From Sporomusaceae bacterium (GTDB taxonomy: Bacteria > Bacillota > Negativicutes > UBA1444), in the NCBI GenBank assembly GCA_018434355.1, contig JAHDPL010000007.1:62001-126000 (forward strand): DNA of 64,000 nucleotides, given 5' to 3'. The notes under the pieces were generated by a model, which saw only the letters and a list, made by a program, of their open reading frames with translations, did not search any database and was not told where the DNA came from. The translations under genes were made by a program, and so were the position numbers. Below, in pieces: positions 33,817 to 42,405 of the stretch (position 1 is the first letter of the stretch; every line of letters starts with the position of its first letter).

Positions 33817-34980
33817 ATGGCGAAAAAGTTATTGTTGGTCGATGACGAAGAAAATGTATTGCGGGCCCTGGAACGGATATTTGTTCCGGCGGGGTATCAA
33901 GTTTTTGCGGCAACCGGCGGCGAAGCTGCGTTGGCGATTTTGATCAATGAGAAAGTCGATTTGGTGATCAGCGACATGCGCATGCCGGGCATGGACGGAC
34001 ATCAGTTTCTCAAGCAGGTCCGCTCATTGTACCCGACGACCATGCGGGCGATTCTCAGCGGTTTTGCCGAGGGCAAGGATGTGATCAATTGCCTGCGCGA
34101 CGGTTCGGCCCGGATGTATATATTAAAACCGTGGGATAATGCCAAACTGTTGGCTGAAGTGGAAAAATTGTTGCATTTGGGAGAATTGTTTTCGCGGCGG
34201 CAGTTGCTGGAGGTTTTTAACAATCTGCGGGATCTGCCGACGGTGCCGGAGCTATATTCGCGTGTCAGTGCGTTGATCGAGAACGAGTCTGGCGTCGAAG
34301 AAATCGCCCATGTCGTGGAACAGGACCAGACTGTGGCCGCCAAACTATTGCAGGTCGCGAATTCAGTGTATTATAACATGAGCACCGGTTCGGTCAGGCA
34401 GGCCATCGTCTATATGGGGTTGACCAATCTTAAGACGGTCGTGTTGGGGTTGACGGTCCTTAAGCAACTTGACGGGATGCATGGCGGATTTTTTTCCAAA
34501 GATGTTCTATGGGATCATGCCGACCGGGTCAATCGGATGACCCACACCATCTTTGAACGCTGTCTCGGTCGTGCGATGAAAGATAGCGAAGCAACGGCAG
34601 GCTTGCTTCATGACATCGGTCGTATTCTACTGTTGAAAGATTATGCGCAGCCTTATGCCGGAGTGTCACGGTCGGTATTCCAAAACAAGGCGACAACGTT
34701 TCGCGATACCGAACGCAGCCTGATGGGCATATCGCATGATGAGGTCGGCGGATTTTTGCTGAACTGGTGGAGTTTGCCGCATCCGATTGTCGAGGCCGCC
34801 ATGTTTCATCATGATCCTTTGAATGCGGCGGTTTTGAACCGAGAAGTGGTCGCGGCGGTACATGTTGCCGACTATTTTGCCTGGAAACAGAAAAAAGCGT
34901 TTGTAATGCCGAAATTGGAACCGGTAGCGCTGGAATTGTTGGGGACCGATCTTGCGACCTGCGAGGGATTGTTGTTGTAA
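33817..34980 (+). CDS. Response regulator with HDOD output domain
   Basis: The 387-residue protein has a CheY-like receiver (residues 1-122; acidic D9/D10, phospho-acceptor D53 in ISDMRMPGMDG, conserved K in ILKPW). An HDOD domain follows (about 140-340; LLQVANSVYYNMSTGSVRQAIVYMGLTNLK), then an HD-like segment with GLLHDIGRILLL. HDOD proteins are HD-phosphodiesterase relatives that usually lack catalysis and act in regulatory networks. It lies directly upstream of two EAL-HDOD genes, so the three HDOD proteins form one cluster. Confidence 0.9.
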   Translation: MAKKLLLVDDEENVLRALERIFVPAGYQVFAATGGEAALAILINEKVDLVISDMRMPGMDGHQFLKQVRSLYPTTMRAILSGFAEGKDVINCLRDGSARMYILKPWDNAKLLAEVEKLLHLGELFSRRQLLEVFNNLRDLPTVPELYSRVSALIENESGVEEIAHVVEQDQTVAAKLLQVANSVYYNMSTGSVRQAIVYMGLTNLKTVVLGLTVLKQLDGMHGGFFSKDVLWDHADRVNRMTHTIFERCLGRAMKDSEATAGLLHDIGRILLLKDYAQPYAGVSRSVFQNKATTFRDTERSLMGISHDEVGGFLLNWWSLPHPIVEAAMFHHDPLNAAVLNREVVAAVHVADYFAWKQKKAFVMPKLEPVALELLGTDLATCEGLLL

Positions 34981-35019
34981 TTTAAGGAACCAATCCGTAG
35001 CAGAGGAGCGAGTGCAAGT

Positions 35020-36240
35020 ATGGACGTTTTTCTGGCCCGGCAGCCGATTTTTGACCGGAATATGAATGTTTACGCTTATGAACTGCTATTTCGTCGCGGC
35101 GGCGGGCAAAACTTTTATGATTCTCCGGACGAGGAACAAGCGTCGACCGAAGTATTGACCAACGGATTCTTTTCCATGGATATTTTGCAGGTGGCTTCCG
35201 GTAAACGTGTTTTTGTCAATTTCACGCAGGAGCTCCTGTTATCGGGTTTAGCGCATTTGTTGCCAAAAGAATTGCTGACCGTTGAAATTCTCGAGACGGT
35301 AGAACCATTACCTGCAGTCGTACAGGCTTGCAAAAAACTGGTTGAAGCTGGATATTCATTGGCGTTGGATGACTTTGTCTTTGCGAAGAAATTCCAACCA
35401 TTCATCGAGCTGGCGGACATTATCAAGGTCGATTTTCTAAACTCCACCAAATATCAACGGGAGCGACTCGTGCGTGCGCAAGTGCCCGCCAAAGTCAAAA
35501 TATTGGCGGAAAAAGTCGAAACGCAAGTGATGTTTGAAGAAGCGACAGCTTTGGGGTGTGCTTATTTTCAAGGCTATTTTTTTAGCAAACCGGTTATTTT
35601 AAAAGGGAAGAACATAGCACATTCCCAGATAGCCCGGTTACAGTTGTTACAAGAAATCCAAGAAGCCGACCTGGACTGGGCAAAATTGGAGGAGATTTTT
35701 CGCCGTGAAGTCGGATTGTCCTATAAATTGCTGAAATATATCAATTCACCGGTGTTTGGTCTACGAGGGCAGGTATCGTCCATTGCACAAGCGATGGCTC
35801 TGCTTGGTCAACGCGAGATGAAAAAATGGCTGATGTTGGTGGTGTTTCGGTCTCTGGGCGAGCAAAAAACGGACGAGATTATGGCAACGGCGGTAATTCG
35901 GGCCCGCTTTGGCGAACTGCTTGCGCAGAGGATTTCTTTGCCGGTTTCGCCTGCAATGGTGTTTCTTACCGGAATGTTTTCGTTGTTGGATGTATTTTTG
36001 TGTAGTCCGATGGATGAAATCGTCCGCGAGATCCAGATCGATGAAAAGATTCGTGCGGTGCTTGTCGGAGTCCCTGGGCCTGCGACGGAACTGCACCGAT
36101 TGTTGCTCTCTTATGAACGGGGTGATTGGCTGTCGGTCGATAATCAGGCTGCTTTGTTCGGGCTGCGGGGCAGTGATATCGCCAAGGCATATAGCGAATC
36201 GTTGACATGGTACAATCAATTTTCTGCCGTAAACGTCTGA
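35020..36240 (+). CDS. EAL-HDOD protein 1 (YuxH-like)
   Basis: The 406-residue protein joins an EAL-like domain (residues 1-205) to an HDOD domain (about 205-400; LSYKLLKYINSPVFGLRGQVSSIAQAMALLG). The EAL part keeps YELLFR, VEILETV, LDDFVF, IKVDFLN and LAEKVET, but has VNFT for the usual NxS segment and lacks GTGYSSL after DDF. Hydrolysis of c-di-GMP is therefore doubtful and binding or protein interaction is more likely. GAGGAGCG precedes the ATG. It is paralogous to the next gene. Confidence 0.9.
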   Translation: MDVFLARQPIFDRNMNVYAYELLFRRGGGQNFYDSPDEEQASTEVLTNGFFSMDILQVASGKRVFVNFTQELLLSGLAHLLPKELLTVEILETVEPLPAVVQACKKLVEAGYSLALDDFVFAKKFQPFIELADIIKVDFLNSTKYQRERLVRAQVPAKVKILAEKVETQVMFEEATALGCAYFQGYFFSKPVILKGKNIAHSQIARLQLLQEIQEADLDWAKLEEIFRREVGLSYKLLKYINSPVFGLRGQVSSIAQAMALLGQREMKKWLMLVVFRSLGEQKTDEIMATAVIRARFGELLAQRISLPVSPAMVFLTGMFSLLDVFLCSPMDEIVREIQIDEKIRAVLVGVPGPATELHRLLLSYERGDWLSVDNQAALFGLRGSDIAKAYSESLTWYNQFSAVNV

Positions 36241-36391
36241 AAAAGAAAAATGCGTCGCTTGCGGCAAGAAAGCAGGAAATACGAACAGACAGCGCGAACA
36301 AATAGCGTCAGGAAGAAATTATCAGAACAATAGAGGATTTAACCCGGCTGGACATGATGCACATAGATGCGCATATATGGAGGGATTGGAA

Positions 36392-37609
36392 ATGGAAGTT
36401 CATGTTGCAAGACAACCGATATTTAACGTAGACAAGAAGGTCATCGGCTATGAACTTTTATTCCGCAATGGGACCGGCGACTTTTTTCCCGGTTCGGATA
36501 GGGATCAAGCCACCGCAGATGTCATCAACAGCAGCTTCTTTCTCAAGATTGTCGATGATTTGGCGGGCGGCAAGAAGGCCTTCGTAAATTTCACGCCCCG
36601 TCTGGTTAAACAGGAAATGATGACAATCTTGCCGGCAAAAGTATTGGCGGTCGAATTTTCTGAGACAGTGGACGCAGACCCGGATGTGGTTGCGGCCTGC
36701 CGGCATTTGAAAGAAAAAGGCTATATGGTTGTATTGGATGATTTTGTCTATCATAAGGCATCGGCGGAGATTCTTAAACTGGCGGATATGGTCAAAGTGG
36801 ATTTCATTAAGACCAAAGAAGCTGAACGCAAAGCGATTGCCGCACAGTTGGCGCCGATGGGCGTCTCCCTGCTAGCCGAAAAAGTCGAAAGCTATTTTGA
36901 TTTCAAGCAGGCCAAAGATTTCGGCTATCAGTATTTTCAAGGCTATTTCTTCGGTCGACCGGAAATCTTTACCGGGCGAGATATCCCCGGCTATACCGTA
37001 AACTATCTGAACATGCTGCGGGAAGCCAGCCGGATGGAAATCGACTTTGATAAAATGGAGCAGATTTTCCGCCGCGATGTGGCATTATCGTTTAAATTGC
37101 TCAAGTTTATCAATTCTTCTTTCTTTGGCGTACGTAACAAGATTTCTTCCGTGCGTCAGGCGCTGGTTATGCTGGGGCGTAAGGAAATTCTCAAGTGGAT
37201 TTCGCTTCTGGCGCTGCAGAATATTGCCCAGGAGAAGCCGGATGAAGTTGTCGTTCTGTCTTTGATTCGGGCCCGTTTTGGTGAACTGCTGGCGTTTCAA
37301 ATGGGCTGGAGCAAACGTAGCAACCAGGCGTTCCTGGTCGGTTTATTCTCGTTGGTCGATGCGATGTTGGACCGCCCGATGACCGATGTGTTGCGTGAAT
37401 TGCCACTGGAAGACGATATCGTCGTAGCATTGCTGCGGGGAGATAACGACCTGGGCCAATTGCACATCATGGCGCGGCATTATGAAAAGGCCGAATGGGA
37501 AGAGTTTTCGGCGATGGCGCAAAAGATCGGCATCCCCGAACAGGATGTGGCAAAGCTTTATCGGCAGGCATTGGAGTGGGCGCAAGGCCTGTTTGTCTTA
37601 TTGTCCTAA
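36392..37609 (+). CDS. EAL-HDOD protein 2 (YuxH-like)
   Basis: The ATG at 36392 follows GGAGGGATTGGAA and gives 405 residues. Architecture and length match the upstream gene: the EAL-like part has YELLFRNG, VNFTPRL, VEFSETV, LDDFVYH and VKVDFIK; the HDOD part has LSFKLLKFINSSFFGVRNKISSVRQALVMLG. The GTGYSSL segment is again missing. The two proteins align along their length, consistent with tandem duplication. A 152-base gap separates them, without a confident promoter. A hairpin follows the stop. Confidence 0.9.
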   Translation: MEVHVARQPIFNVDKKVIGYELLFRNGTGDFFPGSDRDQATADVINSSFFLKIVDDLAGGKKAFVNFTPRLVKQEMMTILPAKVLAVEFSETVDADPDVVAACRHLKEKGYMVVLDDFVYHKASAEILKLADMVKVDFIKTKEAERKAIAAQLAPMGVSLLAEKVESYFDFKQAKDFGYQYFQGYFFGRPEIFTGRDIPGYTVNYLNMLREASRMEIDFDKMEQIFRRDVALSFKLLKFINSSFFGVRNKISSVRQALVMLGRKEILKWISLLALQNIAQEKPDEVVVLSLIRARFGELLAFQMGWSKRSNQAFLVGLFSLVDAMLDRPMTDVLRELPLEDDIVVALLRGDNDLGQLHIMARHYEKAEWEEFSAMAQKIGIPEQDVAKLYRQALEWAQGLFVLLS

Positions 37610-37623
37610 TTTCTGCGGTTATT

Positions 37624-37656
37624 GAAAACCTTCTTCGTGTGGGAGAAGGTTTTCTT
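37624..37656 (+). terminator. Probable terminator after EAL-HDOD 2
   Basis: GAAAACCTTCT pairs perfectly with AGAAGGTTTTC (11 bp, nine-base loop). The stem's own 3' T-rich strand is followed only by TT, so termination may be partial. Confidence 0.65.
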
Positions 37657-37693
37657 GTAAACTTTTTGGAATCAATTCGTTACATAATGTAAA
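37656..37693 (+). promoter_or_regulatory. Possible upstream activator sites for the sigma-54 ald promoter
   Basis: The segment holds TGTAAA at 37656-37661, the near-perfect palindrome TTACAT-A-ATGTAA at 37680-37692 and a second TGTAAA inside it at 37688. These resemble half-sites of the TyrR box (TGTAAA...TTTACA), but in a different arrangement. The distance of about 145-180 bases upstream of the sigma-54 promoter suits an enhancer. Confidence 0.4.
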
Positions 37694-37836
37694 ATTTTAA
37701 TGACAAAAACGAAAACTTAAAATTCCAATTTGCATGGCTGCTTGGTGGGCTTTTGGCTAATAAGTGAATTCGGTATGCGCTGTCAGTAGCTGTAATATCT
37801 AGGATGCAACGATTTTGTGAACCCCTCGGTTATTGG

Positions 37837-37853
37837 TTGGCATGGTTTTTGCA
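37837..37853 (+). promoter_or_regulatory. Sigma-54 promoter of ald
   Basis: TTGGCATGGTTTTTGCA matches the -24/-12 consensus YTGGCACG-N4-TTGCA with one mismatch (T for C). The spacing between the invariant GG and GC elements is correct. Transcription would begin near 37865, about 40 bases before the ald ATG. A sigma-54 activator gene directly follows ald. Confidence 0.85.
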
Positions 37854-37906
37854 CTGTTTCTTTATGGAAGGAACACCCTTCACATGAAGAACGGAGGCAG
37901 ATTGGC

Positions 37907-39022
37907 ATGATTATTGGTGTAGTCAAAGAAATTAAAAACAATGAGAACCGGGTTGCGTTGACCCCTGCGGGAGCAGAAGCTTTCCGGGCGGCAGGGCATC
38001 AGGTATTGGTGGAAACCGGCGCAGGAGTGGGCAGTGGTTTTGCCGATGAAATGTACGTGAGTTATGGCGCAAAAATCGTCGCGGACAAGAAAAATTTGTT
38101 TGATAGCGCCGAGATGATCATGAAAGTCAAGGAACCGCTGGAGCCGGAGTACGACCTGTTCCATGAAGGACAACTATTGTTCACCTATTTGCATCTGGCG
38201 CCGGAGCCGGAACTGACTCGTGCCCTGCTAAAGGCGAAAGTGACCGGGATTGCCTATGAAACAATCGAGGGTGTTAACCGCAGTTTGCCGCTATTGATTC
38301 CGATGAGTGAAATCGCTGGACGGATGGCGACGCAGGTCGGCGCTCATTTTCTGGAAAAACATGAAGGCGGCAAGGGTGTTTTGCTTGGCGGAGTACCGGG
38401 TGTCGCGCCGGCGCAGGTCGTCGTCATCGGCGGCGGAATCGTCGGAACCAATGCAGCGCGAATTGCCAGAGGCATGGGCGCCAGGGTAGCGATCATCGAC
38501 AGTTCGGCTGAACGACTGCGCCAATTGGATGACTTGTTCCAGGGTACCGTGATGACAATCAGCTCCAATTCCTACAACATTGCCGAGTGGACCCGCAAAG
38601 CCGACCTGCTGATCGGCGCTGTATTGATTCATGGCGCCAAGGCGCCAAAACTGGTGACAGAAAACATGGTCAAGACAATGGAAGCCGGTTCCGTCATCGT
38701 GGATGTGGCCATTGACCAAGGCGGCTGCGTGGAGACCTGCGACCATGTGACCACGCATAGCAATCCGACATTCATCAAGCATGGAGTCGTTCATTATTCG
38801 GTTGCCAACATGCCTGGTGCGGTAGCCCGGACTTCGACCTTGGCGCTGACGAATGCCACTTTGCCATATGCGCTGCAGATTGCCGGTCGTGGCTGGAAGG
38901 CCATGGCAAAAGAAAACCCCGGTTTTGCCAAAGGTATCAATGTCACTCAGGGTCACCTGACTTATCAGGCGGTGGCTGATGCACTGAAACTTCCCTACAC
39001 CGAGCTGACCGGCTTGCTGTAA
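37907..39022 (+). CDS. ald: Alanine dehydrogenase
   Basis: The ATG at 37907 (GGAGGCAG upstream) gives 371 residues, the usual length. Signatures: [22 protein letters not shown] at the N-terminus (substrate Arg and Lys), HLAPEPELT near residue 93, the Rossmann motif [21 protein letters not shown] near residues 170-190 and [11 protein letters not shown] near residue 300. It catalyses NAD-dependent alanine to pyruvate plus ammonia. The leader carries a sigma-54 promoter and possible activator sites. The activator gene starts 35 bases after the stop, suggesting alanine- or amino-acid-responsive control. Confidence 0.97.
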   Translation: MIIGVVKEIKNNENRVALTPAGAEAFRAAGHQVLVETGAGVGSGFADEMYVSYGAKIVADKKNLFDSAEMIMKVKEPLEPEYDLFHEGQLLFTYLHLAPEPELTRALLKAKVTGIAYETIEGVNRSLPLLIPMSEIAGRMATQVGAHFLEKHEGGKGVLLGGVPGVAPAQVVVIGGGIVGTNAARIARGMGARVAIIDSSAERLRQLDDLFQGTVMTISSNSYNIAEWTRKADLLIGAVLIHGAKAPKLVTENMVKTMEAGSVIVDVAIDQGGCVETCDHVTTHSNPTFIKHGVVHYSVANMPGAVARTSTLALTNATLPYALQIAGRGWKAMAKENPGFAKGINVTQGHLTYQAVADALKLPYTELTGLL

Positions 39023-39057
39023 ACAGTTTTGGACGTCACCGCGAGAGGGGACGTCGC

Positions 39058-40617
39058 ATGGAAACCATACGCCTAAAGCTGCCAAACGTTGACCGGGTCG
39101 GACTGGTGCTCGATATCTCTGAGGTATTGGCAGCCCGTAAAATCAATATTATTTCAATGGAAGTGGAGCCGAATACTGCCTACCTGGAACTGGAACCGAT
39201 GGCTACGGCGGTTCGGCAGGAGGTAGTGTCGGCTCTGCTTGCTATTCCACAGGTGTTGGATGTCGTATTGATCGATTTGATGCCGCATCAGGTCAGGACG
39301 GAACAACTGAAGGCGGTGATGACCTCTGTAAGCGAGGGGATTGTGGCGATCGATGCAGCCGGCGTAGTTACTCACTATAATCCGGCAGCGGAACGGATTT
39401 TGCATTTGCCGCGTCAGCAAATCGTCGGTCATCTGCTGACGGAGCATTTGCCGGCGGATTTGCCATTGATGGAAACGTTGCGCAACGGGTCCGCCTATAA
39501 CAACCGCGAGATCGTGCTGCAAAAGACAAAGAGCCACTATCTGGCCAGCGGACGGCCGATTTTTGACCAGTCGGGCCGGATTATCGGAGCTGTTTCCGTA
39601 CTGAAGGATATCAGCGAAGTTCGCGAACTGGTCCAGTCGGTGACCGGACAGTTGCCTGCGGCGTTTCATCGGATTGTTCATGAAAGCAACGTAATGAAGC
39701 GGACACTGGCGATGGCCCGCACAATTGCCCGCGGTGATTCGACCGTGCTGCTGCGGGGAGAAACCGGCACCGGCAAGGAGTTATTCGCCCGGGCGATTCA
39801 TGAGGCTTCGCCGCGTGCTTCCCGCATGTTCGTGCCAATCAATTGCGCGGCGATTCCTGACCAGTTGCTGGAAAGTGAATTGTTTGGCTATGAAGAAGGG
39901 TCTTTTTCCGGCGCGGCCCGCGGCGGGAAAAGAGGCTTGTTTGAATATGCCGATGGCGGAACGATCTTGCTGGACGAGGTGGGAGAACTGTCCAGCACGT
40001 TGCAGGCTAAGCTTTTGCGCGTGCTGCAGGACGGAAAAATCCGCCGGGTCGGCGGTACGATGGAAATCGACGTCGATGTTCGGGTGATGGCGGCCACGCA
40101 CCGCAACTTGGAAGATTTAATGTCCCGGGATATGTTTCGCGCAGATCTTTATTATCGGCTGAACGTTATTCCATTGTATCTGCCGCCGCTACGCGAACGA
40201 CCGGAAGATATCCCTCTGTTGGTGGATTTTTTTCTGCGGCGCTTTGCCGTTCGCGCGAAAAAGCCATCGCCGCTGATCGGGGAAGCTGCCATGGCAAAAT
40301 TGATCCGCTATCAATGGCCAGGCAATATCCGCGAACTGGAAAATGTGCTGGAGCGGGCTGTCAACCTGGTCGATGGTCCGGCTATCCTGGCCCATCACAT
40401 CCAGGTGCAGGACAACATCGCGCCGATTACCCAATTGCAGAAGCCGCTCGGTTTATTCCGGTTGGAAGAATCGGTGGCTGAGGCCGAACGCGAGGCGTTG
40501 TTGCAGGCGGTGCAGCATCACCGTTCATCACGGCGATTGGGAGAGGCACTGGGTTTGTCGCACACCGCCGTATTGAAAAAGCTGAAAAAATATGGCATTG
40601 TATTTCCAACGAAGTAA
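39058..40617 (+). CDS. ACT-PAS sigma-54-dependent activator (TyrR-like)
   Basis: The 519-residue protein has an ACT domain (1-75, amino-acid sensing), PAS (about 85-190), an AAA+ sigma-54 interaction domain (about 205-435; Walker A GETGTGKE at 234-241, Walker B GGTILLDEVGE at 300-310) and a TyrR-type helix-turn-helix (about 475-515; SSRRLGEALGLSHTAVLKKLKKYGI). The sigma-54 contact loop reads GSFSGA (281-286) instead of GAFTGA; the core G-x-F-x-G-A survives, unlike in TyrR itself, so sigma-54 activation is plausible. It most likely regulates ald. A GAGAGGGGACGTCGC ribosome-binding region precedes the ATG. Confidence 0.92.
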   Translation: METIRLKLPNVDRVGLVLDISEVLAARKINIISMEVEPNTAYLELEPMATAVRQEVVSALLAIPQVLDVVLIDLMPHQVRTEQLKAVMTSVSEGIVAIDAAGVVTHYNPAAERILHLPRQQIVGHLLTEHLPADLPLMETLRNGSAYNNREIVLQKTKSHYLASGRPIFDQSGRIIGAVSVLKDISEVRELVQSVTGQLPAAFHRIVHESNVMKRTLAMARTIARGDSTVLLRGETGTGKELFARAIHEASPRASRMFVPINCAAIPDQLLESELFGYEEGSFSGAARGGKRGLFEYADGGTILLDEVGELSSTLQAKLLRVLQDGKIRRVGGTMEIDVDVRVMAATHRNLEDLMSRDMFRADLYYRLNVIPLYLPPLRERPEDIPLLVDFFLRRFAVRAKKPSPLIGEAAMAKLIRYQWPGNIRELENVLERAVNLVDGPAILAHHIQVQDNIAPITQLQKPLGLFRLEESVAEAEREALLQAVQHHRSSRRLGEALGLSHTAVLKKLKKYGIVFPTK

Positions 40618-40623
40618 ATTTCG

Positions 40624-40652
40624 GCAGGATTTTGTTTAACAGTGCAGAATTA
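40624..40652 (+). promoter_or_regulatory. Sigma-H-type promoter for the gcv operon
   Basis: gcAGGAttt, 11 bases, then gcaGAATta matches RnAGGAwww-N11/12-RnnGAATww at every defined position. Transcription would begin near 40659, just before the tandem glycine riboswitch. Confidence 0.7.
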
Positions 40653-40675
40653 ATCCTAAGACAAGTTAATACCGG

Positions 40676-40851
40676 GAATGATGGTTGTGGAAGAGACCGC
40701 TTCAGCGGCGCCGAAGGGGCAGGCTAACCTGGCAAACTCTCAGGCAAAAGAACCGCAATCGGACCGGACTCTGGAGAGAACGCCGCCAAGGTCGGACGGC
40801 GTCACCGATGGGGAGCCCGTCAGGGCAAATCTCTCAGGTAGACAAGACAGA
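40676..40851 (+). ncRNA. Tandem glycine riboswitch (two aptamers)
   Basis: Aptamer 1 (about 40676-40758) contains GGCGCCGAAGGGGCAGG and AAACTCTCAGGCAAAAGAACC, with TTGTGG/CCGCAA closing P1. Aptamer 2 (about 40764-40851) contains GACTCTGGAGAG, an extended variable arm (GCCGCC...GGCGTC), CACCGATGGGGAGC and AAATCTCTCAGGTAGACAAGACAGAG. A terminator follows directly. Tandem glycine aptamers before gcvT are the classic arrangement that turns on glycine cleavage when glycine is abundant. Confidence 0.97.
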
Positions 40852-40884
40852 GACAGGGGAAGAGTTGCTTTTTCCTGTCTTTTT
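40852..40884 (+). terminator. Glycine riboswitch terminator
   Basis: GACAGGGGAA pairs with TTTTCCTGTC (two G-U pairs) around GAGTTGCT and is followed by TTTTT. Its 5' arm begins at the end of aptamer 2, so glycine binding can compete with terminator formation. Confidence 0.88.
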
Positions 40885-40911
40885 CTATTTCTAACAAGAG
40901 GAGGGGTTGAC

Positions 40912-42012
40912 GTGGCTGAACCGCGCAAGACAGCGCTGTATGATTCTCATGTGGCACTAGGCGCCCGGATGGTTGATTTCAATGGTTGGTGGTTGCCTGT
41001 TCAGTATGCCGGGATATTGGAAGAGCACCGGTCGGTACGCGAACGGGCAGGTTTGTTCGATGTTTCGCATATGGGCGAAATCCGGGTGGTCGGCAAGGAC
41101 GCCGAGGCGTATATGCAAAAGTTGGTGACGAATGATGTCGCCAGCTTGCAGCCCGGCAAGGTTCGTTATTCGCCGATGTGCTACCCTCATGGCGGTACGG
41201 TGGATGACATTCTGATTTATTGTATTGCGAACGATGAGTTTTGGCTGGTTGTCAATGCTTCGAACAAAGACAAGGACTTTGCCTGGATGAACCAGAACGT
41301 GGCAGACTTTGCAGTGCAGCTGATTGATGAGTCCGATTCAACGGCGGAGGTTGCTTTGCAAGGCCCTCTTTCGGCTGCGATTCTTGAAAAAGCTTCTGCG
41401 GCGGATGTATCGGGGCTGGCCTATTATGAGTTTTGGCCGCGCTGGAATATTGCCGGCGCGACGGTGCTATTGTCGCGAACCGGATATACTGGCGAGGACG
41501 GATTCGAGATTTATTGCCATCCTTCCGAAGTGACACAGATATGGGATGCGCTGCTGGCCGCCGGAGCGGAATTCGGCCTGCAACCCGCCGGACTTGGTTG
41601 TCGTGATACATTGCGGTTTGAAGCCGCGATGCCGCTGTACGGTCACGAACTGTCAGCCGAGATTACGCCACTGGAAGCGGGACTCGGCAAGTTTGTCGTT
41701 TTTGAGAAAAACGATTTCAACGGCAAGCAAGCGTTGCTGGAACAACGCGAAGCAGGACAGGGCAGGAAACTGATCGGGTTTGCCATGACGGAGCGTGGAG
41801 TGGCCAGGGCCGGATACCCTTTGCTCCATGAGGGAAAGGTCGTAGGCTTTGTGACTTCAGGTTCCGTAGCGCCCAGCCTGGGTGAAAACTTGGGCATGGC
41901 GTTGGTGGATCGCAATATTGGATCTGTGGGAACGGAAATTGCCGTTGAAATCAGGGAAAAACCGGTCGCTGCAAAAATTATCGCCAGACCATTTTATCGA
42001 AGGAGGATTTGA
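40912..42012 (+). CDS. gcvT: Glycine cleavage system T protein (aminomethyltransferase)
   Basis: The GTG at 40912 behind GAGGAGGGG gives 366 residues. The frame is also open back through the riboswitch, but that part is leader RNA. Conserved blocks are [41 protein letters not shown] and [18 protein letters not shown]. GcvT releases ammonia from the aminomethyl-lipoyl group on GcvH and makes methylene-THF. It is first of the operon gcvT-gcvH-gcvPA-gcvPB-lipM. Confidence 0.97.
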   Translation: MAEPRKTALYDSHVALGARMVDFNGWWLPVQYAGILEEHRSVRERAGLFDVSHMGEIRVVGKDAEAYMQKLVTNDVASLQPGKVRYSPMCYPHGGTVDDILIYCIANDEFWLVVNASNKDKDFAWMNQNVADFAVQLIDESDSTAEVALQGPLSAAILEKASAADVSGLAYYEFWPRWNIAGATVLLSRTGYTGEDGFEIYCHPSEVTQIWDALLAAGAEFGLQPAGLGCRDTLRFEAAMPLYGHELSAEITPLEAGLGKFVVFEKNDFNGKQALLEQREAGQGRKLIGFAMTERGVARAGYPLLHEGKVVGFVTSGSVAPSLGENLGMALVDRNIGSVGTEIAVEIREKPVAAKIIARPFYRRRI

Positions 42013-42014
42013 AA

Positions 42015-42404
42015 ATGCTGATTCCAAACAATTTGAAGTATTCCAAAGAACATGAATGGGTGCGGGTCGAAGGCAACAATGCTGTCGTGGGGATTTCTGA
42101 TTATGCCCAGTCGCAGTTGGGCGACATCGTGTTTGTCGAGTTGCCGGAGCTGGGAGCGACAGTCACTGCAGGAAAACGATTTTCGGTCGTCGAGTCGGTG
42201 AAGGCCGTATCGGACATCTTTTCACCGGTCAGCGGAAAAATAGTTGCAGTAAATGACGGGTTGAACGATGCACCGGAAAAAATCAACCAAGCCCCTTATG
42301 GAGAAGGCTGGATTGCGGTTATTGAAATGTCCGACAGCAGCCAACTGGCAGAGTTGATGGATGACACTGCCTATGCGGATCAGGTGGCGAAAGGGGGACA
42401 CTAA
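42015..42404 (+). CDS. gcvH: Glycine cleavage system H protein
   Basis: The ATG at 42015, two bases after gcvT and behind AGGAGGATTTG, gives 129 residues. The lipoyl-bearing lysine is K63 in [10 protein letters not shown], and the HEWVR and [10 protein letters not shown] blocks are present. It shuttles the aminomethyl group between P, T and L proteins. The lipoyl group is probably supplied by the LipM-like enzyme at the end of the operon. Confidence 0.98.
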   Translation: MLIPNNLKYSKEHEWVRVEGNNAVVGISDYAQSQLGDIVFVELPELGATVTAGKRFSVVESVKAVSDIFSPVSGKIVAVNDGLNDAPEKINQAPYGEGWIAVIEMSDSSQLAELMDDTAYADQVAKGGH

Positions 42405-42405
42405 G

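Noticed and set aside
36241-36391. Sigma-H-like element (gcAGGAaat-N12-cgcGAACaa) before EAL-HDOD 2
   Set aside because: Both the purine at the start of the -10 element and the final T of GAAT are missing, so it is too weak to call.
40678-40911. N-terminal extension of gcvT through the riboswitch
   Set aside because: The frame is open, but these bases form the tandem glycine aptamers and terminator. The GTG at 40912 has GAGGAGGGG upstream and starts the conserved GcvT sequence.
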